From NCBI GenBank assembly GCA_035528235.1, contig DATKZB010000365.1, forward strand, positions 1 to 8,949: 8,949 bases of DNA. Reading direction: 5' to 3'. The notes beneath the pieces were generated by a model. The model made no database searches, was not told the DNA's origin, and saw only the letters and a program-made list of their open reading frames with translations. Of this stretch, positions 1-5,693 are shown one piece after another. The stretch is from DATKZB01 sp035528235 (lineage in GTDB: Bacteria > Planctomycetota > Phycisphaerae > FEN-1346). The translations under genes and the position numbers were made by a program. Numbering within the stretch: position 1 is the stretch's first letter; every line of letters begins with the position of its first letter.

Positions 1-129
1 TTGCGGAAGGTCAAAGCCCGAACGGAGGAGGCGTTGTTCCGAGCCATCGCCGCCGCGCTGCAAACGATTACGGATTCGGATGCGGTCGCCTGGTTTGGGC
101 ACTGTGGCTATCGCTACACTCAAGCGTGA
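1..129 (+). CDS. IS630-family transposase, C-terminal fragment
   Basis: Frame 1 is open from the window edge to a TGA at 127-129 and encodes 42 residues. They read LRKVKARTEEALFRAIAAAL, then a short acidic linker, then a tail with WFGHCGYRYTQA. An LRK..ART..AL..AI helix followed by a WF.HCGY tail is what I recognise as the extreme C-terminus of IS630-family DDE transposases, just past the catalytic domain. The catalytic residues and start lie outside the window, so whether the gene is intact cannot be judged. Codon use is visibly less GC-biased (TTG, CAA, ATT, ACT, GAT) than in the genes downstream, which fits a transferred element. The terminal inverted repeat cannot be identified because the other end is missing. 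Family call fairly sure; activity unknown. Confidence 0.78.
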   Translation: MRKVKARTEEALFRAIAAALQTITDSDAVAWFGHCGYRYTQA

Positions 130-142
130 ACTGCTCTAGCCT

Positions 143-162
143 CGCGCGGGCTCGCCCGTGCG
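143..162 (+). repeat. GC-rich hairpin just after the transposase
   Basis: CGCGCGGG at 143-150 pairs with CCCGTGCG at 155-162 (eight pairs, one G-T wobble) around a CTCG loop. It lies 13 bases after the transposase stop and has no T-tract, so it is not a standard intrinsic terminator. It could be a subterminal palindrome of the IS element or a weak transcript-end structure. Its function is not determined. Confidence 0.35.
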
Positions 163-218
163 CGGACCGTTACGTGCGCTGCTCGCGTGCGCTTGCGGCC
201 GGCGCGCCGAAAAAACGT

Positions 219-247
219 TTGACACCACCTCCGGCCCTGCGTATCGT
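219..247 (+). promoter_or_regulatory. sigma70-like promoter upstream of the asd leader
   Basis: A perfect -35 TTGACA (219-224), a 17-base spacer and TATCGT (242-247, four of six matches to TATAAT) form a convincing housekeeping promoter. The predicted transcription start is near 254. It lies 254 bp upstream of asd and is followed by a predicted intrinsic terminator, so its transcript is either a short RNA or an attenuated asd leader. A weaker second candidate sits after the terminator: TGGACA at 431-436, with only a poor -10 near 455-460. Confidence 0.55.
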
Positions 248-253
248 TATGTG

Positions 254-420
254 ACTTCGTGGGAGAGACGGCGTGTACGGGTCCAGCGGAACCAGGGCGG
301 GTCGTCCGACGATGCCGGTCACCGGCACGACGAAGACGAAGCGCGCCGGGGGACCCTAGGCCCGACCTGGAGTTGGACGAGTCGGCCTTGCGGTCCTGGA
401 ACCGCAGGGCCTTTTCTTTT
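254..420 (+). ncRNA. Candidate structured leader or small RNA upstream of asd
   Basis: The stretch from the predicted transcription start to the terminator T-tract is about 165 nt, has no convincing ORF and is rich in complementary segments. GGGTCC (279-284) pairs with GGACCC (351-356) and closes a domain. Inside it TGCCGG (313-318) and CCGGCA (322-327) form a tight hairpin, which TCGTC (302-306) with GACGA (329-333) can extend. After the domain, 358-366 can pair with 381-388, and this excludes the terminator stem 384-394/401-411. That layout resembles a riboswitch or attenuator, but I could not match it to the lysine, SAM, glycine, ZTP, cobalamin or guanidine classes. A free-standing small RNA is equally possible. 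asd starts 80 bases after the T-tract. The structure was paired by eye, without covariation data. Confidence 0.4.
384..420 (+). terminator. Rho-independent terminator upstream of asd
   Basis: GGCCTTGCGGT (384-394) pairs with ACCGCAGGGCC (401-411). This gives eleven pairs including one T-G wobble, with a six-base loop CCTGGA, followed directly by TTTTCTTTT (412-420). Stem, loop and T-tract all fit the standard plus-strand intrinsic terminator. It would end transcripts from the promoter at 219-247 or read-through from the IS630 transposase, 80 bases before asd. It may be conditional, because an upstream helix competes for its 5' arm. Confidence 0.75.
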
Positions 421-500
421 GGCCCGAAAATGGACAACGGGCCCGGAAAACGACGATAGCATAGGCTGAATGCTGCCGCACTGAAAGGAGTGACCGAGAG

Positions 501-1544
501 ATGCCCCTCAACGTGACCGTGGTCGGTGTGGGACTGGTGGGCGAGGCGATCGTCTCGTGTCTGAAGGAGCGGAAGTTCCCCTGCCGCTGGCCGCCGCGCG
601 TCGTGGCCACGCGCGAACGACCCGAGACCCTGGCGGGCGAGAAGATGCTCGTCGAGGAGACCGGTGCCGAGTCGTTCAGCGGGGCCGACCTCGTCCTCTT
701 CGCCGGGCAGGAGGGCGCCAAGGGCGCCAGCGTCACGTGGCGCGAGACGGCCGAGAAGGCCGGCGCCTGGTGCATCGACAACGGCCGCGACTTCCGCCTG
801 GCCGACGACGTGCCGCTCGTCGTGCCCGAGGTCAACGCCGACACCATCGGCCCGGCCACCCGCTTCATCGCCAGCCCGAACTGCTCGACCATCCAGTTGG
901 TCGTGGCCCTGGGACCCATCCACCGGGCCGCGCGGATCACCCGCATCGTGGTCGCCACGTACCAGGCCACCTCCGGCTGGGGCCTGAAAGGGCCGCAGGA
1001 ACTCCGCAAGCAGACGCCGGGGGCGCTCGAGAACCCAAGGGACATTCCGTTCGACCCCGGCGTGTTCGCGCGGCCCATCGCGTTCAACTGCATTCCGCAC
1101 ATCGACCGTTTCATCGAGCAGGATTACACGCGCGAGGAATGGAAGATGGTGCACGAGACGCACAAGATTCTGGGCGACGACCGGATCCGCATCTCGGCCA
1201 CGACCGTCCGCGTGCCGGTCCTGAACGGCCACGCCGAGGCCGTCTGGGTCGAGACCGAAAAGAAACTCTCCGCCGACGAGGCCCGCGAGATTCTGCGCGG
1301 GGCGCCCGGCGTCGTCGTCATCGACGAACCGGCCGGGGAGGGTATGCGCACCTATCCGACGCAGCACGACCTCCTGTCCGATGAGTACAGAGACATGACC
1401 CTGGTGGGCCGCATCCGCGAGGACACCAGTTGCGACAGCGGCCTGGCCATGTACGTCGTGGCCGACAACATCCGCAAAGGGGCCGCGCTGAACGTCGTCC
1501 AGACCGCCGAAGAACTGCTCCGCCGGGGGTTCCTGAAGGCGTAG
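501..1544 (+). CDS. asd: Aspartate-semialdehyde dehydrogenase
   Basis: This 347-residue cytosolic enzyme reduces 4-phospho-L-aspartate to L-aspartate-4-semialdehyde with NADPH. It is the second step of the pathway to lysine/diaminopimelate, threonine and methionine. The N-terminus carries a Rossmann loop (GVGLVGEAI, about residues 9-17). The catalytic cysteine is C128 in SPNCSTIQ. The segment EEWKMVHETHKIL (212-224) holds the substrate-binding E/K residues, and H244 in RVPVLNGHAEAV is the active-site histidine. Length is normal for the family. The ATG is preceded by AAAGGAG (484-490) at a good distance, so the start is secure. The enzyme is intact. lysC, the preceding enzyme of the pathway, follows after a repeat-filled gap, so the two are probably expressed together. 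The structured leader and terminator upstream suggest transcriptional attenuation, which is inference only. Confidence 0.97.
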   Translation: MPLNVTVVGVGLVGEAIVSCLKERKFPCRWPPRVVATRERPETLAGEKMLVEETGAESFSGADLVLFAGQEGAKGASVTWRETAEKAGAWCIDNGRDFRLADDVPLVVPEVNADTIGPATRFIASPNCSTIQLVVALGPIHRAARITRIVVATYQATSGWGLKGPQELRKQTPGALENPRDIPFDPGVFARPIAFNCIPHIDRFIEQDYTREEWKMVHETHKILGDDRIRISATTVRVPVLNGHAEAVWVETEKKLSADEAREILRGAPGVVVIDEPAGEGMRTYPTQHDLLSDEYRDMTLVGRIREDTSCDSGLAMYVVADNIRKGAALNVVQTAEELLRRGFLKA

Positions 1545-1559
1545 CGCGAGTTGGCGTCG

Positions 1560-1646
1560 GGTGTTTGCGCGGCGGGCGCCAGGTGTTTGCGCGGTGGGCG
1601 CCAGGTGTTTGCGCGGCGGGCGCCAGGTGTTTGCGCGGCGGGCGCC
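1560..1646 (+). repeat. Four tandem 22-bp repeats between asd and lysC
   Basis: The unit GGTGTTTGCGCGGCGGGCGC plus CA occurs head to tail at 1560-1581, 1582-1603, 1604-1625 and 1626-1646. The copies are nearly identical: copy 2 has one C-to-T change (GGTGGG) and the last base of copy 4 differs. There are no spacers, so this is not CRISPR. The core TTTGCGCGGCGGG is also the left arm of the palindromes at 1633-1661 and 4521-4547, which suggests that the array arose by repeated duplication of one palindrome arm. Confidence 0.95.
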
Positions 1647-1661
1647 CCGCACCCGCCGCGC
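1633..1661 (+). repeat. REP-like palindrome, copy A1
   Basis: GCGCGGCGGG (1633-1642) and CCCGCCGCGC (1652-1661) form a perfect ten-base-pair stem around a nine-base loop. The left arm belongs to the fourth tandem repeat unit. The same stem occurs at 4521-4547. It is followed after 19 bases by an inverted partner (1681-1708). With no T-tract it is not a typical intrinsic terminator, though the hairpin could affect transcript stability between asd and lysC. Confidence 0.85.
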
Positions 1662-1680
1662 GGGGCTGACCTGCGGGCCC

Positions 1681-1708
1681 GCGCGGTGGGTACGGGGACC
1701 CACCGCGC
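1681..1708 (+). repeat. REP-like palindrome, copy B1 (inverted orientation)
   Basis: GCGCGGTGGGT (1681-1691) pairs perfectly with ACCCACCGCGC (1698-1708) around the loop ACGGGG. Its core GGGTACGGGGACCC is the exact reverse complement of the core of copy A2 (GGGTCCCCGTACCC, 4528-4541), so it is the same element in the opposite orientation. The stem carries T-A where copies A have C-G, a change that keeps pairing. The remaining part of the spacer (1709-1792) shows only a minor GTTGA/TCAAC dyad at 1719-1734 and no good promoter. Confidence 0.85.
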
Positions 1709-1802
1709 CCAAGTGCGAGTTGACGCAGATCAACCTGTCGCGGCAGCCTGGGAAGGCCGCCGCGCACGGCGTCGGGAGAGGGCTCACGAGACGGGAGGAC
1801 AC

Positions 1803-3161
1803 ATGAAAGTCGCGAAGTTCGGCGGGTCATCGTTGGCCAGCGCCGAGCAATTCCGAAAAGTCTGCGACATCATCGCCTCGGACGCCGCGCGGCGGCTCAT
1901 CGTCGTCTCGGCACCCGGCAAACGCCACAAGGGCGACACCAAGGTCACGGACCTCCTGATCGCCTGCGCCGAGGCCCGGCTGGCCGGCCGGTCCGCTCGC
2001 GCCGAGTTGCAGGCCGTCGTCGACCGTTACGCCGAGATCGCCCGCGACCTGTGTCTGCCGTCGGCCCTGGTGGATCGGATCGTCGACGACCTGGGGCGCC
2101 GCCTGGCCGGGCCGACCGACGACCGCGGGCGGTTCCTCGACACGATGAAGGCGGCCGGCGAAGACAATTGCGCCAAGGTCATGGCCGAGTGCCTGTCGGC
2201 CCGCGGTCACGAGGCCCACTACGTCGACCCGCGCGAGGCGGGCCTGGTGGTCAGCAGCGAGTTCGGCAACGCCCGCGTCCTGCCCGAGTCGTACGGCCGG
2301 CTGGCGAGCCTGCGCGACGCGCCCGGCATCACGGTGTTCCCCGGCTTCTTCGGCTACTCGCCCGAGGGGGCGGTGGTGACGTTTCCGCGCGGGGGCTCGG
2401 ACATCACGGGGGCCATTCTGGCGGCCGCCGTCCGGGCCGACGTGTACGAGAACTTCACGGACGTCGACTCGGTGTTCGTGGCGAACCCGAAGCTGGTGCC
2501 CGGCGCCCGGCCGCTGCCGGAACTGACGTACCGCGAGATGCGCGAACTTTCGTACGCCGGTTTCGGCGTGTTCCACGAAGAGGCGCTCGAGCCGGTCTTT
2601 CACGCCGGGGTGCCCGTGTGCATCAAGAACACGAACAACCCCTCGGCCCCGGGGACGCGCATCGTTCTGGATCGCGTGTGCCCGGTCGGGCACGTGGCGG
2701 GCATCGCCAGCGACGCCGGGTTCTGTAGCATATACGTCTCGAAATATCTGATGAACCGCGAGGTGGGGTTCGGCCGGCGGCTCCTGGAGATTCTCGAAGA
2801 CGAGGGGCTCTCGTACGAGCACACGCCGTCGGGCATCGACAACATCTCGGTCATCCTGCGCCAAGAGCAGTTCGACGTCGCCACCGAGGCGACCGTCGTC
2901 GGACGCATCCGGGCCGAACTGGGTGTCGACGACGTGTCGGTCGAGCGCGGCCTGGCCCTGGTGATGATCGTGGGCGAGTGCATGCGGCACGCGGTGGGCA
3001 TTGCGGCCCGGGCGTGCATCGCGTTTGCCAAGGCGGGCGTCAACCTCGAGATGATCAACCAGGGGTCCAGCGAGGTCAGCATGATGTTCGGCGTCAAGGC
3101 CGAGGACTCCGCCAGGGCCGTCCAGGCCCTTCACGGCGAGTTCTTCGCCAAGGGCGACTGA
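1803..3161 (+). CDS. lysC: Aspartate kinase, monofunctional, with two C-terminal ACT domains
   Basis: This 452-residue cytosolic kinase phosphorylates L-aspartate with ATP, the committed first step of the aspartate family pathway. The amino-acid-kinase domain covers about residues 1-290. It has KFGGSS (5-10) at the start, a region GEDNCAKVMAECLSARG (119-135), RGGSDITGA (196-204) and TDVDSVFVANPKLV (219-232), matching the family's substrate and nucleotide segments. Residues from about 295 form a tandem ACT regulatory region that includes GIDNISVIL (344-352) and NLEMINQGSSEVSMMFGV (414-431). Feedback inhibition by lysine and/or threonine is therefore expected, but which ligand cannot be read here. 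The start is the ATG at 1803 behind GGGAGGA (1793-1799). The frame stays open to 1551, but that extension only translates the repeats. asd lies upstream and no separate promoter is evident, so co-transcription with asd is likely. Confidence 0.96.
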   Translation: MKVAKFGGSSLASAEQFRKVCDIIASDAARRLIVVSAPGKRHKGDTKVTDLLIACAEARLAGRSARAELQAVVDRYAEIARDLCLPSALVDRIVDDLGRRLAGPTDDRGRFLDTMKAAGEDNCAKVMAECLSARGHEAHYVDPREAGLVVSSEFGNARVLPESYGRLASLRDAPGITVFPGFFGYSPEGAVVTFPRGGSDITGAILAAAVRADVYENFTDVDSVFVANPKLVPGARPLPELTYREMRELSYAGFGVFHEEALEPVFHAGVPVCIKNTNNPSAPGTRIVLDRVCPVGHVAGIASDAGFCSIYVSKYLMNREVGFGRRLLEILEDEGLSYEHTPSGIDNISVILRQEQFDVATEATVVGRIRAELGVDDVSVERGLALVMIVGECMRHAVGIAARACIAFAKAGVNLEMINQGSSEVSMMFGVKAEDSARAVQALHGEFFAKGD

Positions 3162-3190
3162 CCCTCCGATGGGCCCGCCGCGGTTTCCGG

Positions 3191-3218
3191 TTGACCCGTC
3201 TCGCCCCCGTCCTAGAAT
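3191..3218 (+). promoter_or_regulatory. sigma70-like promoter of the MDR dehydrogenase gene
   Basis: TTGACC (3191-3196), a 16-base spacer and TAGAAT (3213-3218) each match the consensus at five of six positions. Transcription would start near 3225, leaving a leader of about 30 nt before the ATG at 3256. The promoter lies 30 bp after the lysC stop, so the dehydrogenase is probably a separate transcription unit from asd-lysC. No terminator is visible after lysC. Confidence 0.62.
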
Positions 3219-3255
3219 AGGCACGCCTTGACGCGGGGCGACACGGGGACTCTCG

Positions 3256-4494
3256 ATGCGGGCCATCACCTTCCACATCAACACGCCGAAGTGGTTCCTG
3301 TGCAAGGCCCTGGGCCGATTCTCGAAGAGCGTTTATTGGGGCTGGGCCTCGACCCTGCGCCTCCAGGACATCCCCGAGCAGCCGCTGCCGGCCGACGACT
3401 GGGTCCGCGTGCGGCCGTTGCTGGGCGGCGTGTGCGGCAGCGACGTCGAACTCGTCCTGCTGGGCAACCCGCCCGATTCCTTTGCCGAGGCCTTCGTCAT
3501 CGAGCCGGTCGTCGTCGGCCACGAGAACGTCTCCGTAGTGACCGAGCGCGGTCCGGCGGCCCAGGATGTGCCGCAGGGCGTGCGCGTGAACGTCGACCCC
3601 ATTCTGGCCTGTGCGGCGCGCGGCCTGGACCCGTGCCCTTCGTGCCGCCAGGGACAGTTCTGCGCCTGCTACAGCCAAGTCCAGGGCCGCGAGGGGCTGG
3701 GCCTTTCGGTAGGCCACTCCGGGGCCGTGGGCGGGTCGTGGGCCGACTCGTTCGTCGCCCACAAGTCGCAACTCATCTCCGTGCCCGAGGGCCTGACCGA
3801 CGAGCAGGCCGTCCTGGTGGACCCCATCTCGTCGAGCGTCCACGCCGTGCTCCGCCGGCCGCCGGGCGACGAGGACCAGGACGTCCTCGTCATGGGCTGC
3901 GGCATCGTGGGGCTGGGCATCATTGCCTTTCTGCGGGCGTGGGGGTTCAAGGGGCGCGTCTTTGCGGTCGCGCGGCACCGGTTCCAGCAGAACCTGGCCC
4001 TGCACCTGGGGGCCGACGAGGCCTGGGACCGTCAGGATTTGCGCGAGAAGGACTACTTCGACCGGCTCGCCGAGATGTACCGCATTCAGGCCGTCCGCGG
4101 CAAGTACGGCCGCAAGATCCTCCTGGGCGGCGTGGACCTGATTTACGACGCCCTCGGCAACCGGACCAGCGTCGAGGATTCGCTGCGGATCGTGCGGTCC
4201 CAGGGCACCGTCATGATCGTCGGCATGGGCCATCCGCGGTGGGTCGACTGGGACCCCATTCCGCACAAACAACTCACCGTCATGGGCAGCCACGGCCGGG
4301 GCATCGAGGAGTGGCATGGCGCCCGGCGGCACACCTACCAGGTGGTCCACGACCTGATGGCCGCGGGGCACTTTTCGTCCGACAAACTGCTGACGCACGT
4401 CTTCCCGCTCGAGGACTACAAGACCGCCCTCGACGTGTTGACCCACAAAGCCCGCCACGGCGCCGTGCATGCGGCGCTGCGCGTGTCGAGTTAA
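3256..4494 (+). CDS. Zinc-dependent medium-chain (MDR) alcohol/polyol-type dehydrogenase, substrate unknown
   Basis: This 412-residue protein has the order of a zinc MDR dehydrogenase (threonine dehydrogenase/COG1063 type). The N-terminal GroES-like catalytic domain carries GGVCGSDVE with catalytic-zinc ligand C60 and VVGHEN with H89-E90; D189 in VDPISSSVHAV sits where the last active-site acidic ligand usually is. A structural-zinc lobe has C119, C127, C130 and C138 (C136 is a spare). The spacings are 7, 2 and 7, against the usual 2, 2 and 7. The Rossmann domain begins at VLVMGCGIVGLGI (210-222, GxGxxG). The protein is longer than the usual 340-360 residues, with extra sequence near the N-terminus (PKWFLCKALGRFSKSVYWGW) and at 261-289. 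A modest GGGGA (3245-3249) precedes the ATG. Neighbours do not reveal the substrate. Fold and NAD(P)/zinc chemistry are confident; the reaction is not. Confidence 0.9.
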   Translation: MRAITFHINTPKWFLCKALGRFSKSVYWGWASTLRLQDIPEQPLPADDWVRVRPLLGGVCGSDVELVLLGNPPDSFAEAFVIEPVVVGHENVSVVTERGPAAQDVPQGVRVNVDPILACAARGLDPCPSCRQGQFCACYSQVQGREGLGLSVGHSGAVGGSWADSFVAHKSQLISVPEGLTDEQAVLVDPISSSVHAVLRRPPGDEDQDVLVMGCGIVGLGIIAFLRAWGFKGRVFAVARHRFQQNLALHLGADEAWDRQDLREKDYFDRLAEMYRIQAVRGKYGRKILLGGVDLIYDALGNRTSVEDSLRIVRSQGTVMIVGMGHPRWVDWDPIPHKQLTVMGSHGRGIEEWHGARRHTYQVVHDLMAAGHFSSDKLLTHVFPLEDYKTALDVLTHKARHGAVHAALRVSS

Positions 4495-4520
4495 CTGCAG
4501 CCGTATAATATTGTGCGTTT

Positions 4521-4547
4521 GCGCGGCGGGTCCCCGTACCCGCCGCG
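4521..4547 (+). repeat. REP-like palindrome, copy A2
   Basis: CGCGGCGGGT (4522-4531) and ACCCGCCGCG (4538-4547) pair perfectly over ten bases around CCCCGT. The flank TTTGCGCGGCGGG is shared with the tandem array at 1560-1646. The element lies 27 bp after the dehydrogenase stop, between convergent genes. No T-run follows on either strand, so it is at best a Rho-type or pausing structure. Confidence 0.87.
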
Positions 4548-4567
4548 AAAGAACGCTTATGGGCATA

Positions 4568-4616
4568 GGCGTGGTGGGTACCCGCCCGAGGCGGGCAGAC
4601 GGGGACCCACCACGCC
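4568..4616 (+). repeat. REP-like palindrome, copy B2, with a nested hairpin
   Basis: GGCGTGGTGGGT (4568-4579) pairs perfectly with ACCCACCACGCC (4605-4616). The loop holds a second hairpin, CCCGCC (4581-4586) with GGCGGG (4590-4595). Apart from this inner insert the element matches copy B1, including the right-hand GGGGACCCACC. It begins 20 bases after copy A2, nearly the same spacing as between A1 and B1. It lies 34 bp beyond the mtnA stop. Confidence 0.87.
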
Positions 4617-4649
4617 AAGACCCAATGTCGGCGTGCCGCGGCCTGTGTC

Positions 4650-5693
4650 TTAGCCGAGGGCGGTGGCAATCCGCTCGCGGTCGGGCTTCGCAATCAGGCC
4701 GCGCTCGGTGATGATACCCGCAATCAACTCGGCCGGCGTCACGTCGAACGCCGGTGAGTAGACCTGGCACCCCTCGGGGGCGGTCCGCCGGCCGAAGCCG
4801 CACGTGACCTCCTCGGCGCCGCGCTCCTCGATGGGGATGCCGTCGCCCGACCCGAGCGCCAGGTCGAACGTGCTCGACGGCGCCGCCACGTAGAACGGAA
4901 TCCCGTGGTGCCGGGCCAGGACCGCCACGGCGTACGTGCCGATCTTGTTGGCGGTGTCGCCGTTGGCGGCGATGCGGTCGGCCCCGACGATCACCAGGTC
5001 GACCTTCCGCTCTCGCATGACGACGGCGGCCATGTTGTCGCAGATGAGCGTCACGTCGATGCCCGCCTGCATCAGTTCCCACACCGTCAGGCGGGCCCCC
5101 TGGAGCAGCGGCCGGGTTTCGTCGGCGTACACGTGGAACCGCCGGCCCCGTTCGTGGGCACGGTACAGCGGCGCCAGGGCCGTGCCGTACTCGGCCGTTG
5201 CCAGGCCGCCGGCGTTGCAGTGGGTCAGCACGCCGCAGCCCTCGGTGATGAGGTGTTGGCCGGCGTCGCCGATGCGGCGGCACATTTGGGCGTCCTCATC
5301 GCGGACGGCCTTGGCCTCCGAGAGGAGGGCCTGCTTGACGGCCCGCCCGCCCCGGCCGCGATGGGCCTCTGCCACGCGCTTCATGCGGTCGAGGGCCCAG
5401 AAGAGGTTGACGGCGGTGGGGCGGCTGGTGGCCAGGTAGTCGGCGGCCCGGGCGACGCGCTCGAGCACGTCGGCCTCGTCGTCAGAGGCGTCCTGCACGG
5501 CCACCACGACGCCCATCGCTGCCGCCACGCCGATGGCCGGGGCACCGCGGACGCGGAGCACCTTGATGGCCTCCCAGACCTCCTCGACGGTGCGGCAGGG
5601 GATGACCTTGAACTCGACGGGCAGGAGGGTCTGGTCGATGATCTCCATGTGCCCGTCCAGGCCGCCGACCCATCGGACGGTCTGCTCAGGCAT
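4650..5693 (-). CDS. mtnA: S-methyl-5-thioribose-1-phosphate isomerase
   Basis: This 347-residue cytosolic enzyme interconverts 5-methylthioribose-1-phosphate and 5-methylthioribulose-1-phosphate in methionine salvage, or in shunts that dispose of methylthioadenosine. It belongs to the eIF2B-alpha/beta/delta-like superfamily. Diagnostic motifs are RGAPAIGVAAA (49-59), RPTAVNLFWALDRM (91-104), THCNAGGLAT with catalytic C159 (157-166), and GADRIAANGDTANKIGTY with catalytic D239 (237-254). The C-terminal AAPSSTFD segment is also typical. Length is normal and the gene is intact. Its ATG (5693-5691) overlaps the last 8 bases of purE, so translation is probably coupled to purE and driven by the promoter at 6233-6261. 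No mtnK, mtnB or related salvage genes are in the window, so the local pathway is unknown. Confidence 0.96.
   Translation of the reverse strand: MPEQTVRWVGGLDGHMEIIDQTLLPVEFKVIPCRTVEEVWEAIKVLRVRGAPAIGVAAAMGVVVAVQDASDDEADVLERVARAADYLATSRPTAVNLFWALDRMKRVAEAHRGRGGRAVKQALLSEAKAVRDEDAQMCRRIGDAGQHLITEGCGVLTHCNAGGLATAEYGTALAPLYRAHERGRRFHVYADETRPLLQGARLTVWELMQAGIDVTLICDNMAAVVMRERKVDLVIVGADRIAANGDTANKIGTYAVAVLARHHGIPFYVAAPSSTFDLALGSGDGIPIEERGAEEVTCGFGRRTAPEGCQVYSPAFDVTPAELIAGIITERGLIAKPDRERIATALG

Noticed and set aside
261..356. Glycine, lysine or SAM riboswitch suggested by GGGAGAGACGG
   Set aside because: The other conserved blocks of these classes, such as CTCTCAGG or AGAGGTGC, are not present.
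1560..1646. CRISPR-like array
   Set aside because: The repeats are directly adjacent with no unique spacers, and there are no cas genes.
120..1802. Long minus-strand ORF of 560 codons opposite asd
   Set aside because: It runs antisense through the whole of asd, the leader and the repeats, and has a low-complexity composition. It is a shadow ORF caused by high GC.
1551..1802. N-terminal extension of lysC by 84 residues
   Set aside because: The extension translates the 22-bp tandem repeats. The aspartate kinase fold starts at MKVAKFGGSS, directly after GGGAGGA at 1793-1799.
1827..3305. Minus-strand ORF of 492 codons opposite lysC
   Set aside because: It is antisense to an intact, motif-complete aspartate kinase and has no recognisable domain.
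4504..4509. Perfect TATAAT after the dehydrogenase gene
   Set aside because: No -35 lies 16-18 bases upstream and no gene follows on the plus strand.
3094..5283. Minus-strand ORF of 729 codons spanning the dehydrogenase and part of mtnA
   Set aside because: It overlaps real genes on both strands and is Arg/Pro/His-rich shadow translation.
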